From NCBI GenBank assembly GCA_030407085.1, contig CM059587.1, positions 92,127,001 through 92,191,000 on the forward strand: a stretch of DNA of 64,000 bases. Direction: 5' to 3'. The notes under the pieces are model-generated. The model was not told the DNA's origin. It saw nothing but the letters and a program-made list of their open reading frames with translations, and did not search any database. The DNA is from Trichopria drosophilae. Lineage: Eukaryota > Arthropoda > Insecta > Hymenoptera > Diapriidae. The stretch's first letter is position 1, and each line of letters starts with the position of its first letter. Shown piece by piece: positions 45,532-57,293 of this stretch. Both the position numbers and the translations under genes were made by a program.

Positions 45532-47459
45532 CTACAACACATATACATACGTCAACTGAGATTGGATTTTCAAGCTGATTCTGATGCACAAACGCCGATT
45601 ATCAATTTCCATTAAAGAACGTGGACGAACGTTTATGTCAGTTTTAGACATCAGTATCAAAATTTATCATCTACAATTATTATCTGGGATATTTTCAGAG
45701 CATTTAGCTCTATATTAGATCTTATGCGAAGAAAATGTCTTAGTTACTACAACCATAGAGATATTGCTGAATGTTTTACTTGGGATAGCTAGAAATAACG
45801 GAGAAGCACTTGTCCTTCGGACATGAAATAGTTATTGGAACTATATGTGGAACCAGTAAATTTTTGACAATAAGATATACTTTTGCCAGTCATATTATAG
45901 CAACTCTCCAGTTGGTCGATACTACAATTATGGCTTTATTGTTCAACGTAGTTGCATCTGAGCCAGTTCTCTCATTGCCTTTGTACTTGATGAAACCTTT
46001 ATCATGCATCGAGTATAAAATTGGTTGTATATTGATTGTACACTGTTTCATAATAATATTTATTAGAGATTCACATCATTGGTTAATATAGTAGCATCGG
46101 TGAAATATTAACATGTACTACTATGTAAACTTAAAACATTTCAAGGTACGATTTAATGCTGACAATACTTTTTTAATTGATGAAATTCCTAAAGAGTTGA
46201 CCATCTTAAATTTTTATTAAATTTTCCACATTACGTTATGGTAATTTAACACGTAATTTTCTAAAAAATAAATATTTATTTTTGCCTCGTTCACTTAAGA
46301 AAGACTATTAACCCTTTGAGTCCCAGAGATACACATTTTTTTTCGACCTTCATTCTCAACAGACAAAATGATTAATATTGCCTTGCAAGTGCAAAAGTCT
46401 ACTACGAGTATGCTCTTTCGATTGACATAGTCAAAGTTGCATTTCAATGCTTCTTAAAACCAAAAGGGCTAGTAAAAAAACTCCCAAGAATTAAAATTTC
46501 TCTTTTATGATATATTTCTCATATTAAAAATGTAATTTGCTTTTCGTCCTTAGATATTTTACATTATGAATTTGTAATATTGTGAACAAATTACTATCGG
46601 GAAAATTATTTTTTTAGAATTTTACCTCTCCCCATTTTTGTAGAACTTGATATTTCAGAGGAATGTATTATTTTACTTGAAGATTAATGTATTAAAACAT
46701 CATTTTCCCCTAATTTTCTTAAACAAAACATAATAAATACTAGAAAAGGAATATTTTATGATACACCTAAAATTTACTTGCAAAGAACTCTAATATAGGA
46801 CAAAATTTAAATTTCATTATATCTTCTGCAAAACATTTTAAAAATATAAAGCAGCCGTTGGGTCAACAACTGATCGTATGTAGGTATTCCATTTAAAATA
46901 ATTCGCGATATTAATATTGAGATCCGAAAGCGGATGAAATGTCGATCAAAGGGAAAGCATTATATAATTTTGCTGACGAAGAAGCCATAATTTCAAAATT
47001 TTAATTTACGGTATATCAAAGGCCATCCTGAACCTTGAATGTTATGTGTACATTTCACATGCATAGACGTAGGTGAAAAATCGCTAGACGTTTTGCATGA
47101 GTTGGTAAAAATATTAATAAAAAATTTAATTAAAAGAAATTCAAAGAACTTCATAAAAACGAATTCGTTGGATGATTTTCGTGGAAGCAATTGCAAGGAA
47201 AGAAAATATCTAAATCGGGAAATATGAACTATCATCTGTATTATACGTACTCGTTTTCCAACGTGTCTATAAGAGTTTTTAGATTTTCAATATTCAGATG
47301 GACAAAAGTTGATATTTAGGTTTTTTATAGATAAATGTAAATTGGTGTTCAATGGTGGTTAATGGAACCATCAAGAAAAGTTCTCAGTATTTACCTGTAA
47401 AACTGTGGTAGATTTAAGGTTAAGTACACTAACAAAAAATATAGTAATATTTAAGAGTA
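45532..47459. other. Non-coding DNA upstream of the coding exon (inferred intron)
   Basis: AT-rich. A plus-strand 93-codon frame at 45810-46091 is hydrophobic and unrecognised. Frames on both strands overlap at 46993-47235 (80 and 62 codons) without family features. A piggyBac-like end is marked separately at 46308. Confidence 0.4.
46308..46330 (+). mobile_element. Lone piggyBac-like terminus
   Basis: TTAA followed by CCCTTTGAGTCCCAGAG resembles the TTAA-CCCTTT ends of piggyBac elements and the consensus end at 35687. No inverse partner (CTCAAAGGG-TTAA) was found downstream, so this is at most a truncated element or a chance match. Confidence 0.3.
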
Positions 47460-47978
47460 CACTGAGAGAAATTATTTAGTAATAGTTGAGGTAAGCTAAT
47501 TTCAAGGCTGTTATATTAACTGTAATAACAGTAACTGTAAAGTTAAAAACGACCGGTAACATTGAGATGAAAATATTAGAACATTCTTGTAATGTTACTG
47601 TATATTAACTCCTAAATTTTAACATTCAATGAGCATTCGTTAACTGTTAATAAATCCTTATACATTAAATTCTGTTGTTTGAACTACGCATGTCAACAAT
47701 GCGTCGAAAAATTCGTAGACAATCGAATTACTTCGCGTGTGTATGTTTGTTTATCTCGATTTCGGTGAAACTATAAGCGAGTAAATCTATTACATATCAG
47801 GTAATAATCCTAACATTAATATTTAAAATTCTTATATAAACTATTAACATAACAAATTTAAACGAATCTCAGATTACGGAAACTTCAGGATAAAGTACCG
47901 TACCTCAAGATCAAAATCTAAATTCTGTTAGCTTTACTATGAAGCTATTACATTAACCGTAAACAAACTATCTCAGTG
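47460..47978 (-). mobile_element. CACTGAGAGA-type MITE, copy 1
   Basis: The ends are CACTGAGAGAAATT and ATCTCAGTG. The 519-bp body is the reverse complement of 54239-54736: for example, ATTCAATGAGCATTCGTTAAC here against GTTAACGAACGCTCATTGAAT there, and both have a central CGTCGAAAAATTC / GAATTTTTCGACG block. It is flanked by AGTA on the left and TAGTA on the right, a probable 4-bp duplication. No coding capacity. Confidence 0.75.
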
Positions 47979-49540
47979 TAGTAAATCTCTACTAAATATA
48001 TGGTTACCAGTCCATTGTCTTAAACGAACAACAATTAGTCAATTCAACTAAAATATGGTTGGCTGCTAACAAGCAACCACATAGTTACTCAACATTACTA
48101 AATTTTCTTGTTATCAATGTACTCGTGAACTAGTAAACGAAACAATATTAATTGTTAACTTAAGTAAATGGTTCGATTTATTATTTATTTATTTTATTTC
48201 CCAAATTTATTAAGTAAAATGCTAAAATTTAGGATCGAAAGTCATTGTACAGGTATTCCTAAATATTTTCCTCTTATCAGAAATGATAAGGCTGGTCTTT
48301 GGATATTTTCATTTGGATAGTTTTAAATGAAACTTTTTCCATTGACGTGTATTGACGTTACTTTGTCATGACGTGCCGGTTAATGTACGCCACTAGTGAC
48401 GAGCCCAACACGCGTTAATCACTTTAAAACCACTGGTATCGATTCTTTCGTTTAACTCGTACACTACTGTTGTACTTACATATAATTTTAAGCCAAACAT
48501 CAAGGTACGCCCAATGTCATTTTTAAGTGAAATCGTCAATCATGTATGTCGTAATCAGGATAAATATGATTTGAATATTGGCTACGAAATTTCCAAACAT
48601 CATTTGATACATAGTAAATCTGCTAATATTATAGATCTATGTCCATCTGTAGTTTCAAAAATATGTAATTTGTTGTGTAAAGTGGAAATAAATAATTTAA
48701 TATTGTTATATTTTATTTGTTTAAATTTCTTAGGGTTATAACCATTCTTTAAGCAAATTTCAATAATCTGGGTAAAGGGATTATGCAACATATGCGTAGA
48801 ATAGATTGCTGCATAGCGGAAGTCATCCTCGTAAAATGTATCTAAAACACCGAATCAATCGATTTCCTGCTCCATATAAGTGCCCATATCGAGGAGACTA
48901 AACAACGACTTTAAACATAAATTCATAAAATAGTTAAAAACACATGGTTAATTTTCACTGTATAGTTTTCATTGTTTTATAAAAAATTAAATATTGCATA
49001 AATCGATATAAGTGTAATCTACTCTATTAATAAACTTGTAGTCCAACCTATATATTTGAAAAAAATATAAAACAGTTTCTATCGCGTAAGCTATCACTTC
49101 CGGCAATTCAATAAATGTGATTTTCGTGTATACGTTATAATATTCATATTATATTGCCGAATAAAATCCACATCTTTTATAGACTTCAAACTTGTAAACC
49201 ATTCCGAATTTTCGTTTGCAATTTTAATACGTTATTCTTCAAAGCTGAAGGTTTCAATTTGTGAAAAGCAAATTTTCGACTTTTTAAATGTAACTTAATT
49301 TAAATAGATGAATGTTTAGATAGAAGATATTTATAACGTTTCGAGAAAATATCAGGATCGAACTAGTTAGTAATTTTACTTGTACTTATATTATTGCGTG
49401 ATAATATATATACTTTATTGAAATCCGCGCCATTCGAATGCATATGCAGCAAAAAATATGAAATAAATACTGTAAATGGTGATAGTGGCCTTCTATATGT
49501 AGTAAAAAATTGACATATGCCAACGTAATATGTTTACGTA
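47979..49540. other. AT-rich non-coding DNA
   Basis: A CTCF-like site GTACGCCACTAGTGACG lies at 48385-48401 in a small GC-richer patch. The 75-codon plus frame at 48514-48741 is not recognised. Nothing else seen. Confidence 0.45.
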
Positions 49541-49676
49541 CACTGAAAAAAATTCAGATGAAAATTAGTTAAGAGTTAATGTATAGTCTTTACTGTAAAA
49601 CTAATTTGATAATATTAACAATATAAATTAATTGCTAAATTTAGTATGTTAACTTTCAACGATATTTCCCTCGGTG
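49541..49676. mobile_element. Short CACTG-ended MITE
   Basis: The left end is CACTGAAAAAAATTC; the right end is TTTCCCTCGGTG, the inverse of CACCGAGGGAAA. The terminal repeat resembles that of the 47460/54239 family, but the 136-bp body differs. The flanks (GTA and TAT) do not show a clear duplication. Confidence 0.45.
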
Positions 49677-49679
49677 TAT

Positions 49680-49980
49680 TTTGGAAAGAGGGTTGCAGAA
49701 GTAAAATTGTGAGATTCCTTGTTAAAACAATAAATGTATGTCACATTAATATGGTATTATGAAATTTTATGGCATCCCAATAAGAACTGGATTGTTTAAC
49801 GTACGTTTAATTCGGGTATATGGTATCATTCCAGAATAAAAACATTTCTTAATTAAGTGTATTTCCCGATGACATGGCCGTCGAGCTTGTAATTTTTTTC
49901 AGATTTTTAATTATTTGGTTTATTGGAGAATGTTAACCCTAAAACCCGAAAAAATTGACCTGCGCCTGTATAAGACACCG
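49680..49980. other. AT-rich non-coding DNA with a CGTTTA fragment
   Basis: TTTAACGTACGTTTAATTC near 49796 resembles the CGTTTA element. The TTAACCCTAAAACCCG sequence at about 49933 leads into the inverted repeat that follows. Confidence 0.4.
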
Positions 49981-50678
49981 AAAATAACCCATATACCACT
50001 AAACCTATTAACCCCAAACCCAACAAATCCGTAAACCCTAAATCCTTAAAACCCCAAACCCCATAAACCCCAAAAGTCCTTCAATCTTAAAAACTAGTCA
50101 GTCTCAAAATCCCAAAACCCATAAACAAGTTCATAATTTCGATCGGGAATCCGATGGAGACATTGACTTTGACCTCTGACATGCCCGCCATTGTCATTTG
50201 AAGGTCAAAACTGAAATTTCAAATGAGAATCAATATATTTTGTTCACAGACCTATGGTCTGAGTCGAAGTAATAATGATTCACTTAATGGATCTAGGTTG
50301 GTTTTCAAAAATGTATTCACTTTTATAAAAATTTTTGCAAAACCATTTTTTCTTTGACCGATTATTAATAATAATTATAAAATCTAATTACTTGGTAATA
50401 CGGTCATTTTTGCATAAATGAACAAAATAAAGAGGTTTAATATTAATTACGTACATGGGTTGTCGATTTCAACCACTAAATATGACATAAAAGTGTACAT
50501 AGCTGGGATTTGTAGTATTCACTTTTGTTTGTTTTGGGGCTTTAGGACTTTGGGATTTATGGGTTTCAGGTTCTCTGGGTTTGGAGGTTCATATGGGTTT
50601 TGGGGTTTGTGAGTTTTGGGGATTTAGAGGTTTTAAGGACTTAGGGTTAATAAGTTTAGTGGCTTATGGGTTATTTTT
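49981..50678. repeat. Inverted repeat of degenerate CCCTAAA/CCCCAAA octamers
   Basis: The left arm (49981-50125) reads AAAATAACCCATATACCACT, then ACTAAACCTATTAACCCC, followed by a run of AACCCTAAA, AACCCCAAA and AACCCATAA pieces. The right arm (about 50520-50678) is the reverse complement, ending AGTGGCTTATGGGTTATTTT. The outermost 35 bp match at roughly 90%. The 400-bp middle is unrelated and contains paired GACCTTTGA/TCAAAGGTC-like pieces. No frame is credible. The arms resemble CCCTAAA-type telomere repeats more than the insect TTAGG type. Confidence 0.65.
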
Positions 50679-50699
50679 ATACATTATATGTTATTATGT

Positions 50700-50810
50700 A
50701 GATGCAATAAACGTATTCTAAACATTTAAGGAACGTTTACAAAATTTTAGGTTTAAACGTAGTATAACGTCAACGTTTTATTATAGTATTTCATAAACGA
50801 ATATTAAATA
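50700..50810. mobile_element. CGTTTA-rich fragment
   Basis: AATAAACGTATTC, GGAACGTTTAC, GTTTAAACGTAG and CATAAACGAAT cluster within 100 bp, as in the element at 16973. It is too short to define ends. Confidence 0.35.
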
Positions 50811-51157
50811 TTACTAAATTATTATACATGTGTTATCATCGGAGTTTCTTTGAGTAAATTTAAATAAGCTTATATTTAAAAAACATATTACAATAGTTTA
50901 TTGTATCTTATCCATTAACTATCTCATAATCAGAAATAAATATGATCAATGTTTATTTACAAAATGTTAAAAAGTAAACAAAAAATTAGTTCATAACCAT
51001 TAAAAGAAATTACTGGTGTTTCGCAAAAAAGCATTGTATATGTTTATATATTATTACATCTGACAAACTGTATAATATTAGAATTATATTAAAACCATGA
51101 AAATTTGTTAATCGAGTGCTTCAAATATATTAGTCTTTTACCCCAAATAACGGTTAT
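50811..51157. other. AT-rich non-coding DNA
   Basis: Plain sequence between the CGTTTA fragment and the tRNA-like relic; nothing recognised. Confidence 0.45.
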
Positions 51158-51223
51158 GGCGTTAGCGCAGTAAGCGAGAATCAGTCGGCCCAGGTTCGAT
51201 TCCCCGTCGGGACGAGCTTTTTT
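51158..51223 (+). ncRNA. tRNA-like pol III element lacking the anticodon arm (tRNA pseudogene or SINE head)
   Basis: An A-box-like TAGCGCAGTAAG at 51163-51174 is followed by a perfect B box, GGTTCGATTCC, at 51193-51203, then a 3' acceptor-like CGGGACG and a run of six T (51218-51223), a pol III terminator. The A-to-B spacing is 30 bases; an intact tRNA needs about 44, so roughly an anticodon arm is missing. The 5' acceptor strand (expected near GTCCCGA) is not present. It is therefore not a working tRNA but a tRNA-derived relic that could still recruit pol III. Confidence 0.6.
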
Positions 51224-54200
51224 CCGATTTGTTTATGAGCGTTACATATTTATATGAGAGTACGTTAAATTAATGGTGTAAATGTAGCATAAGGATGTAC
51301 ATTAATATTTTCCTAATTACAGATATTGTAGATTATATAATTTTTATAATATTTATTTGGACTGCATCCTGAATATATGTAAAAAAATTTGAACGTGAAC
51401 TTCTGAATTTAATTACAATGCAATTTACATTTTTTTTTTTCGAGATTTTTGACATTATTATTTATTCTTTATTATTATTGGGTAAAAAATAAGGTCTAAA
51501 AATTCCTTATATTTATTAGTTATACACAATAATGCCTACAATATTTTTCCTCATATGTTTTACAAGACATGAACATCTGTCATAGTTTGTGTAACTTCCC
51601 AAAAAATTAAAATAGTTACATTTGTTATTCATTTACTTGATTTTCAAACATAATTTTATGTATTAAGGAATAATATATTTAGAAATGTTTGATTAAAGAA
51701 ATAAATTTTTATTGAATGTTATGAAATCCAATAACTTCAAAAAAAGCTTTGAAGTAAACTGGTTTAATAAGCCAATGATTAAAAACTGAACTTCCTTGTA
51801 TATCCCACATCGAAACAAATTATATAAGAAATGTATATATACAATGTATGAATTTGAAACGGACGTTCCTATATGCATTCAATCAGACAATCGGATAAGC
51901 GATATTTGCTTTTACTTTTATTTCGCATGGACGGTATAGGTATTGATGCATTTCCCCTATTAAAACGTTTAAGCGCGTCGATATATGGATTGATTCCTCT
52001 TGATGTATGGTTGCGTATATACAAATATATATTCAAAGGATCAAGGGATGAATTTGATTCTTTCATTATCCCATGAACATATGTTCGAAAAAAAAACAAT
52101 TTAATCATAGTCATTTGAAAATTTGGAAGTCCTACAAATCTCAATAATTAAAAGAGTGTTTTTTAGAATTCACGACCATGATAGCATTTCATATTTAAAT
52201 AGGGTCACTTTAATAAATAGTTAGCCCTCTTCAGAATATAAAGCAAATTAGATAAATATGTACAAAAAACAATACGAGGTAAAGTTCATTTTACAAACAT
52301 TTTTTCGTTAAACGTACAAATAACATTTTTCTTTAAACACACTGAAAAATAGAATAGTTCAATACCTAAGAAATAGCTGTTCGAAAAATAGTTAACGCAA
52401 TGAATTCGTGTATAAACATAACAAACCGATAATGGTCGAACGAACTATTTTAAATTTTGTTTTTAACTATAAAAATGTAAATTTAACAATCTTTTTTGAT
52501 ATCTTAGTAAATTTGAGGTTAGGATTACGGTTCATCCAACCGTTTCGTCCCAAAATAAAAAAGTTTGTCGCTGGTTTTCATCCCCATAAGTTTATGGATA
52601 TCTGTGAGATATTGTTATGAAATGTAGAAATCGCTCTTTCCACGTTTTTTTTCCAAGGTGATATCGGACTTCAAATTCGTAAACACCATGCCCTATATAT
52701 TCATTTTTTAACATATTCAAAGACATTTTCTTTTAAAGAAATTGCTCTCCAAGTATACAGTTTGAATTAAAACTTTGTTATCATTTTTTGTAGAGGAGAT
52801 CAATAAACGATTACTGGAAGATCCAAAATGAACTAAAATTATTTGCACAATACCAACCGGAAGTTAACATATCGAGTTGTCGAACTATGCAGGTTTTGAA
52901 TCATATATATAAGTGATTAGGACTGTCATGAGGTAGATTAAAGTAAATATTTATTTGAGTGGATCGACATAGGTATAATAAACTTAACAATATATTTAAT
53001 AACATACACTTATAAATAATTTGATAATCATACAAAAATATATCACTAAATGAAGAGTCGTAGATCAAAGAATCGACGCTATTATTATTGATAATATAAA
53101 CAATGTAATAATTGTTTACAAATGCTGTAAATGTAGAAAAATATTGCTAATATTTTTTAAAAATAATTACTCATTTGACAATATTAATACCAGTGACATT
53201 TTGGATGAAAACAAAAATAAATAAAGTATAAAATACAGAAACTGTATGTGAATTGAGAAACTGTTTTTTCAATAATTATAATCAATTTATACTTTATAAA
53301 AACTACTACAATATTAAAAACTACCTTTATGGATTTAGTCGCAAATTTACCGAAACGTTGATGTTTTCAATTATTTTTTTCTACAGTATACCACAAACAA
53401 TTTAAAATAATCAACATTTTCGTTATTAATGTTTTTCAATAAATTACAACATTTGTAAGTAATAACATAAAGCCGTCTGTCAAAACAGTTGTAATAACAA
53501 CCGAATAAAAACAAAATATGAAATATAGCTATTAAGATCCAATATATTACTCAAATTTACAAAAAATTTACCAAAACACGACACTTGTAGAAAAATATTT
53601 CGCTATTTCTCATTTTACACTGGCAATTAGTGTCGTTGGAAACAATCGTTATTGTGATAATTTCTTCTACAGTAGGCGTCTCTCGTCAACCTTACCTACG
53701 GACAGCTCAGAAACTTGCCGATCTTCCAAGCGACTAATTGTGACATTTGTAATTTAAATACGAACTTGCCAGATACTGCGTGAGCGAAGACTTTGATTTC
53801 ATTAGTGAGAAATATTTTCACATTTCTCGACTCAACCCATAAGACTTAATTGACAATTCAAAGACTCAATTATGTCTAAAGAACTTTTCGAAAACTATTA
53901 ATTATAGCAATTACCATTTTTATAATTTTATATGAAGATACTCGCTAAATTTCTTGGAATTAATAGTCGCTCCTTCAGTACAAATTGTATTTTAAAATAA
54001 TGTTTACATTCGTAATAAGAAATTCATTCAAATACAAAAAATATTTACTTGGCGTCATAATCCAAACATGAACTCACAAATCAAGTCGTTAAAGCATGGA
54101 TCAAATGGTCGTCAAATTCGTAAAAATTGTCATGGTGCTTCAAATCTTGATTTATTATGTGTTGTGTCTTGAGTACCATACTCAAAATTAAAAATAGCGG

Positions 54201-54238
54201 ATATTATATGTATTTAATTTTTCGAAGATCCAAACTAT
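51224..54238. other. AT-rich non-coding DNA
   Basis: Frames on both strands overlap at 51869-52144 (91 minus, 67 plus) and 52408-52620 (70 plus); none is recognised. A GC-richer patch at about 53675-53780 has no coding features. A CACTGAAAAATAG sequence near 52340 lacks an inverse partner. A decayed ATGGCGG unit (AAAATAGCGGATATT) lies just left of the next element. Confidence 0.45.
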
Positions 54239-54736
54239 CACTGAGAGAAATGTTTGTTTACAGTTAATGTAATAGCTTCATATTAAAGCTAATAGAATTT
54301 AAATCTTGATCTTAAGGTAAGATAGTTTATTTTGAAGTTACCGTAATCTGAGATTCGGTTAAATTTGGTATGTTAATAGTTGATATAAGAATTTTGAATA
54401 TTAATGTTAGGATCATTACGGGACATATTTACGCGCTTACGGGTTCATGGAAATGGAGATAAACAAACATACATACACGCAGTTACTCGATTCTCTGGGA
54501 ATTTTTCGACGCATTGTTGACATGCGCAGTTCAAACGATAGAATTTAATATAAGCTTTATTATCAGTTAACGAACGCTCATTGAATGTTAAAATATACGA
54601 GTTAATATGCAGGAAAGTGCTGGTATTTTCATCTCAATATTACCTGCCATTTTTTACTTCAGTTACTTTTATAACTTTACCGTAAGAGCCTTGAAATTAG
54701 CTTACAACAACTATTAGTAAATAACTTCTCTCAGTG
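54239..54736 (+). mobile_element. CACTGAGAGA-type MITE, copy 2
   Basis: The ends are CACTGAGAGAAAT and TTCTCTCAGTG. The body is the reverse complement of 47460-47978. The flanks are ACTAT on the left and TACTA on the right, consistent with a 4-bp ACTA duplication plus one variable base. The different duplication from copy 1 shows the two were separate insertions. The element interrupts decayed ATGGCGG repeat sequence. No coding capacity. Confidence 0.75.
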
Positions 54737-54739
54737 TAC

Positions 54740-55165
54740 TAAGTTATAAAGCGATACGTTGAATCCGCCATTTTAATTTTTAAAGAACTGAGGTTATGTT
54801 CATATTTGGCCACCTTGAAATTCTCAGAATAATAAAATTCCTTCCTTCGCAAGAAGGCTACACGATTCAAAAAGTTGAGTAAGATTTTACAAAAAAAATA
54901 AATAGCTCATCATTGAGGGAATTTGGCATAATTTAGTGATTCGATGCTTCCGATGATGTTGAATGATACGAAAATGTGGTGAAAGCGATGTGATAGTGAT
55001 AGAAGCTATGGACAGCGAATGGTAAGAATGATGACCGATCATTATAATGGTGGACGACGATTTGTACGGATGATGTGCAATGATGTCTAAATAACTATTC
55101 ACGAATCTTCTGAACAAGAATCGCTTCGAAACGAAACATCTTATTTCCATTCAAAATACATTGTA
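54740..55165. other. Repeat fragment and GATGATG-rich low complexity
   Basis: GTTGAATCCGCCATTTTAA near 54760 is a reversed ATGGCGG unit. 54935-55095 is rich in GATGATG and GATGTTG pieces; the 87-codon minus frame here (Ile/Ser/His-rich) translates this low complexity. Confidence 0.45.
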
Positions 55166-55535
55166 CGCCCAAGGGCGAAAAAGTGCTAAATATGTATCGG
55201 CCTAACATTGGCCGACATTTCAGAAATTCTTCGTGAAATTCTCACCCGCGGCTGCCATCAATCTCGCGTCATCGCGAGTCAACGAAGCGACTGATTGCGA
55301 TACATTCATAGGCCTGAGGCAAATTTTCTAAAACCGGAGGCTTCGATTTCTTGATGCTGGCTTCGCTCGATAAGCAGAGAATAGAGAAACGCCAGGCAAA
55401 GCCAGCTGGCAATGCAAACGAAGAAGTACTTCATAGTTTTGCGCCAACTATATAAACTACGCAGAACTAGCGTGCTTCGACCTCTAATATTTATGAAAGC
55501 CGAGCGATAACCTTTTTTTTGCCACATCTTTTTTC
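55166..55535. promoter_or_regulatory. GC-rich island with small hairpins and a TATA-like sequence
   Basis: About 370 bp stand out from the AT-rich flanks. Small hairpins include CGGCC..GGCCG near 55200, CTCGCGTCATCGCGAG near 55263 and GCCAG..CTGGC near 55391-55410. TATATAAA lies at 55449-55456 on the plus strand. The island contains the small minus-strand frame described next. It may be a promoter, a conserved enhancer or an exon. Confidence 0.3.
55306..55434 (-). CDS. Possible small secreted peptide frame (42 codons)
   Basis: Starting at ATG 55432-55434, the product begins MKYFFVCIASWLCLAF, a Lys then a long hydrophobic stretch to about residue 22, which is the layout of a signal peptide. 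A short polar tail of about 20 residues (ERSQHQEIEA...) follows, ending at a TGA. The frame continues upstream to an ATG at 55527, but the inner ATG gives the better signal peptide. Third-position composition is GC-rich, unlike chance frames nearby. No dibasic processing site or Cys pattern is visible, so no neuropeptide or toxin family is suggested. It could instead be the first exon of a longer secreted protein, or chance. Confidence 0.3.
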   Translation of the reverse strand: MKYFFVCIASWLCLAFLYSLLIERSQHQEIEASGFRKFASGL

Positions 55536-57291
55536 CCTCCTCTAGTTATTACGAACGTTCCAGTCTCTTTTTTAGCCTAGTCAACTGATTCTGTACGACC
55601 TAGCCTTTTTTATATTAAATTAACGCGATCCTGGCAATTATTCTCGCTGTTCTTCTGAGAGAGCCGTGGACATTAACCTTGCCTTTTTACTCGTTTTATC
55701 GAGAGAGCTATAATTACTTCCCTTGAGTACATAACGCGACTGCAGTACCTTATCTACGGAAAAGTGTCCTTTTAAAGATACTGGCATTGTACAATAATTA
55801 AAAGAATGCTTCAGAAACAATTGTTCACTCAGGAGAACCGGGAAATTTTTTATGGGGGATGTGTTTCATGTTAGCTCAACTCAAGCATTTTTGTAAATGC
55901 TTAGGTATAATCTATTTTTTAATAGTAAATAATAAAATTCCTAAGTCCTTTAGAAACCTTTTTCGAAATAACACAATAAATTTGGACCTTTTTTTAAATG
56001 CAAGTTTGTTATTCTTGTGAATAGTGCTTCAGTAAATCGTTCCAATAAAAGTGGATTTAAAGAAATTCGACTTTAAAAAGAGTTCATGTTTTCACTCTTC
56101 TACGAATTTTGGATGAATAGCTTAGTCGCCGCGGCGCTAGGAGCGCACGCGACTCTCTCTGTCGTATTTTGCTCTCGCTACGGAAACCTATTTCTATTTT
56201 GTATATTAGACGACTCTTAGCAATGTTTTAATACCGTAAATCGTATTTATATCTGACAGATATGTATGTGGCAGTTATATATTGTACCTAATGCTTTTAG
56301 TACTTTGCAGCTTTTAATTAGAATGGAATTATTTGCTCTAATATTATGAATTCAAAGCAATTTTTTCAACGAAAATGAAAACCATAAAAAATAATTGAAC
56401 TGATATTTTCTTTAATTAAAAAAAATTTCAAATTTCAGTTACGCACTCTAATATAGGGAAGTATTCATTCCAAAGTCAACACCCAAATAATACAAATAAA
56501 AAAACAGAGATAACAATGGTCCCTTGTTTTGAAAATCAAGCCAAGATTGCTGATTTTTAATGAAATTAATAACCGCCATTTTTTAAATTGAACTGATTCA
56601 ATATTAAAGATTTATTTTCGTAAAAAGTGATGGTATCAACGTTACTATTAGATTGCAGAAGACTGTTTCTCAGCACATGTGCGATATCTGTAAATAAAGT
56701 TCAGTTTCAGGAATTCAAGAAATAAAAACTGTACACGTTACCGGACTAATCTAGTAGTCTGCCCGTGCAAAATTGAACGGAACGTGCCTAGAATACAAAA
56801 GGCAGGTACGCAGAAGGTATTCGGTTTAATAATCTGCTGTTGAAACAATGTTATTAAATGTATCAGCAAACTTTGAGGATTTTCTAAAACTGCAGGAATA
56901 GTAATTTTTATAAGAAGAAAAACTGGAGTATGTAAAATTACACGTGGTTAAAATTATGAAGAAACTTTTAGGGAACTTACACATTCAAAAAAATCTTACC
57001 ATTTCTAGTTCCTGGCGAAGCTAATAATCTGGATTTAGGTCAAGCGTTTAATTGATCTTCAATGCGCACGACTATCGACATGAGACATACTCACAATTTC
57101 GTAATTAGTACATCCCTGGAAATAGGTTTATAACCGCAATATAAGAACAGACTTCTAAAATATCAAATTTAAAAAAATCAATTTTTAACAAATTTTTTTT
57201 AACGTACAAATATAAATAAATACAAATTAAGGAGTCAAGTACTTTACAAATCCTAATTACCATTCAGACCGGCACAATTTCTTCTAACAAA
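55536..57291. other. Non-coding DNA
   Basis: AT-rich except a short GC-rich patch at about 56120-56165 (GCCGCGGCGCTAGGAGCGC). The 60-codon minus frame at 55638-55820 has no family features. Another small GC-richer patch lies at about 56740-56820. Confidence 0.4.
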
Positions 57292-57293
57292 TA

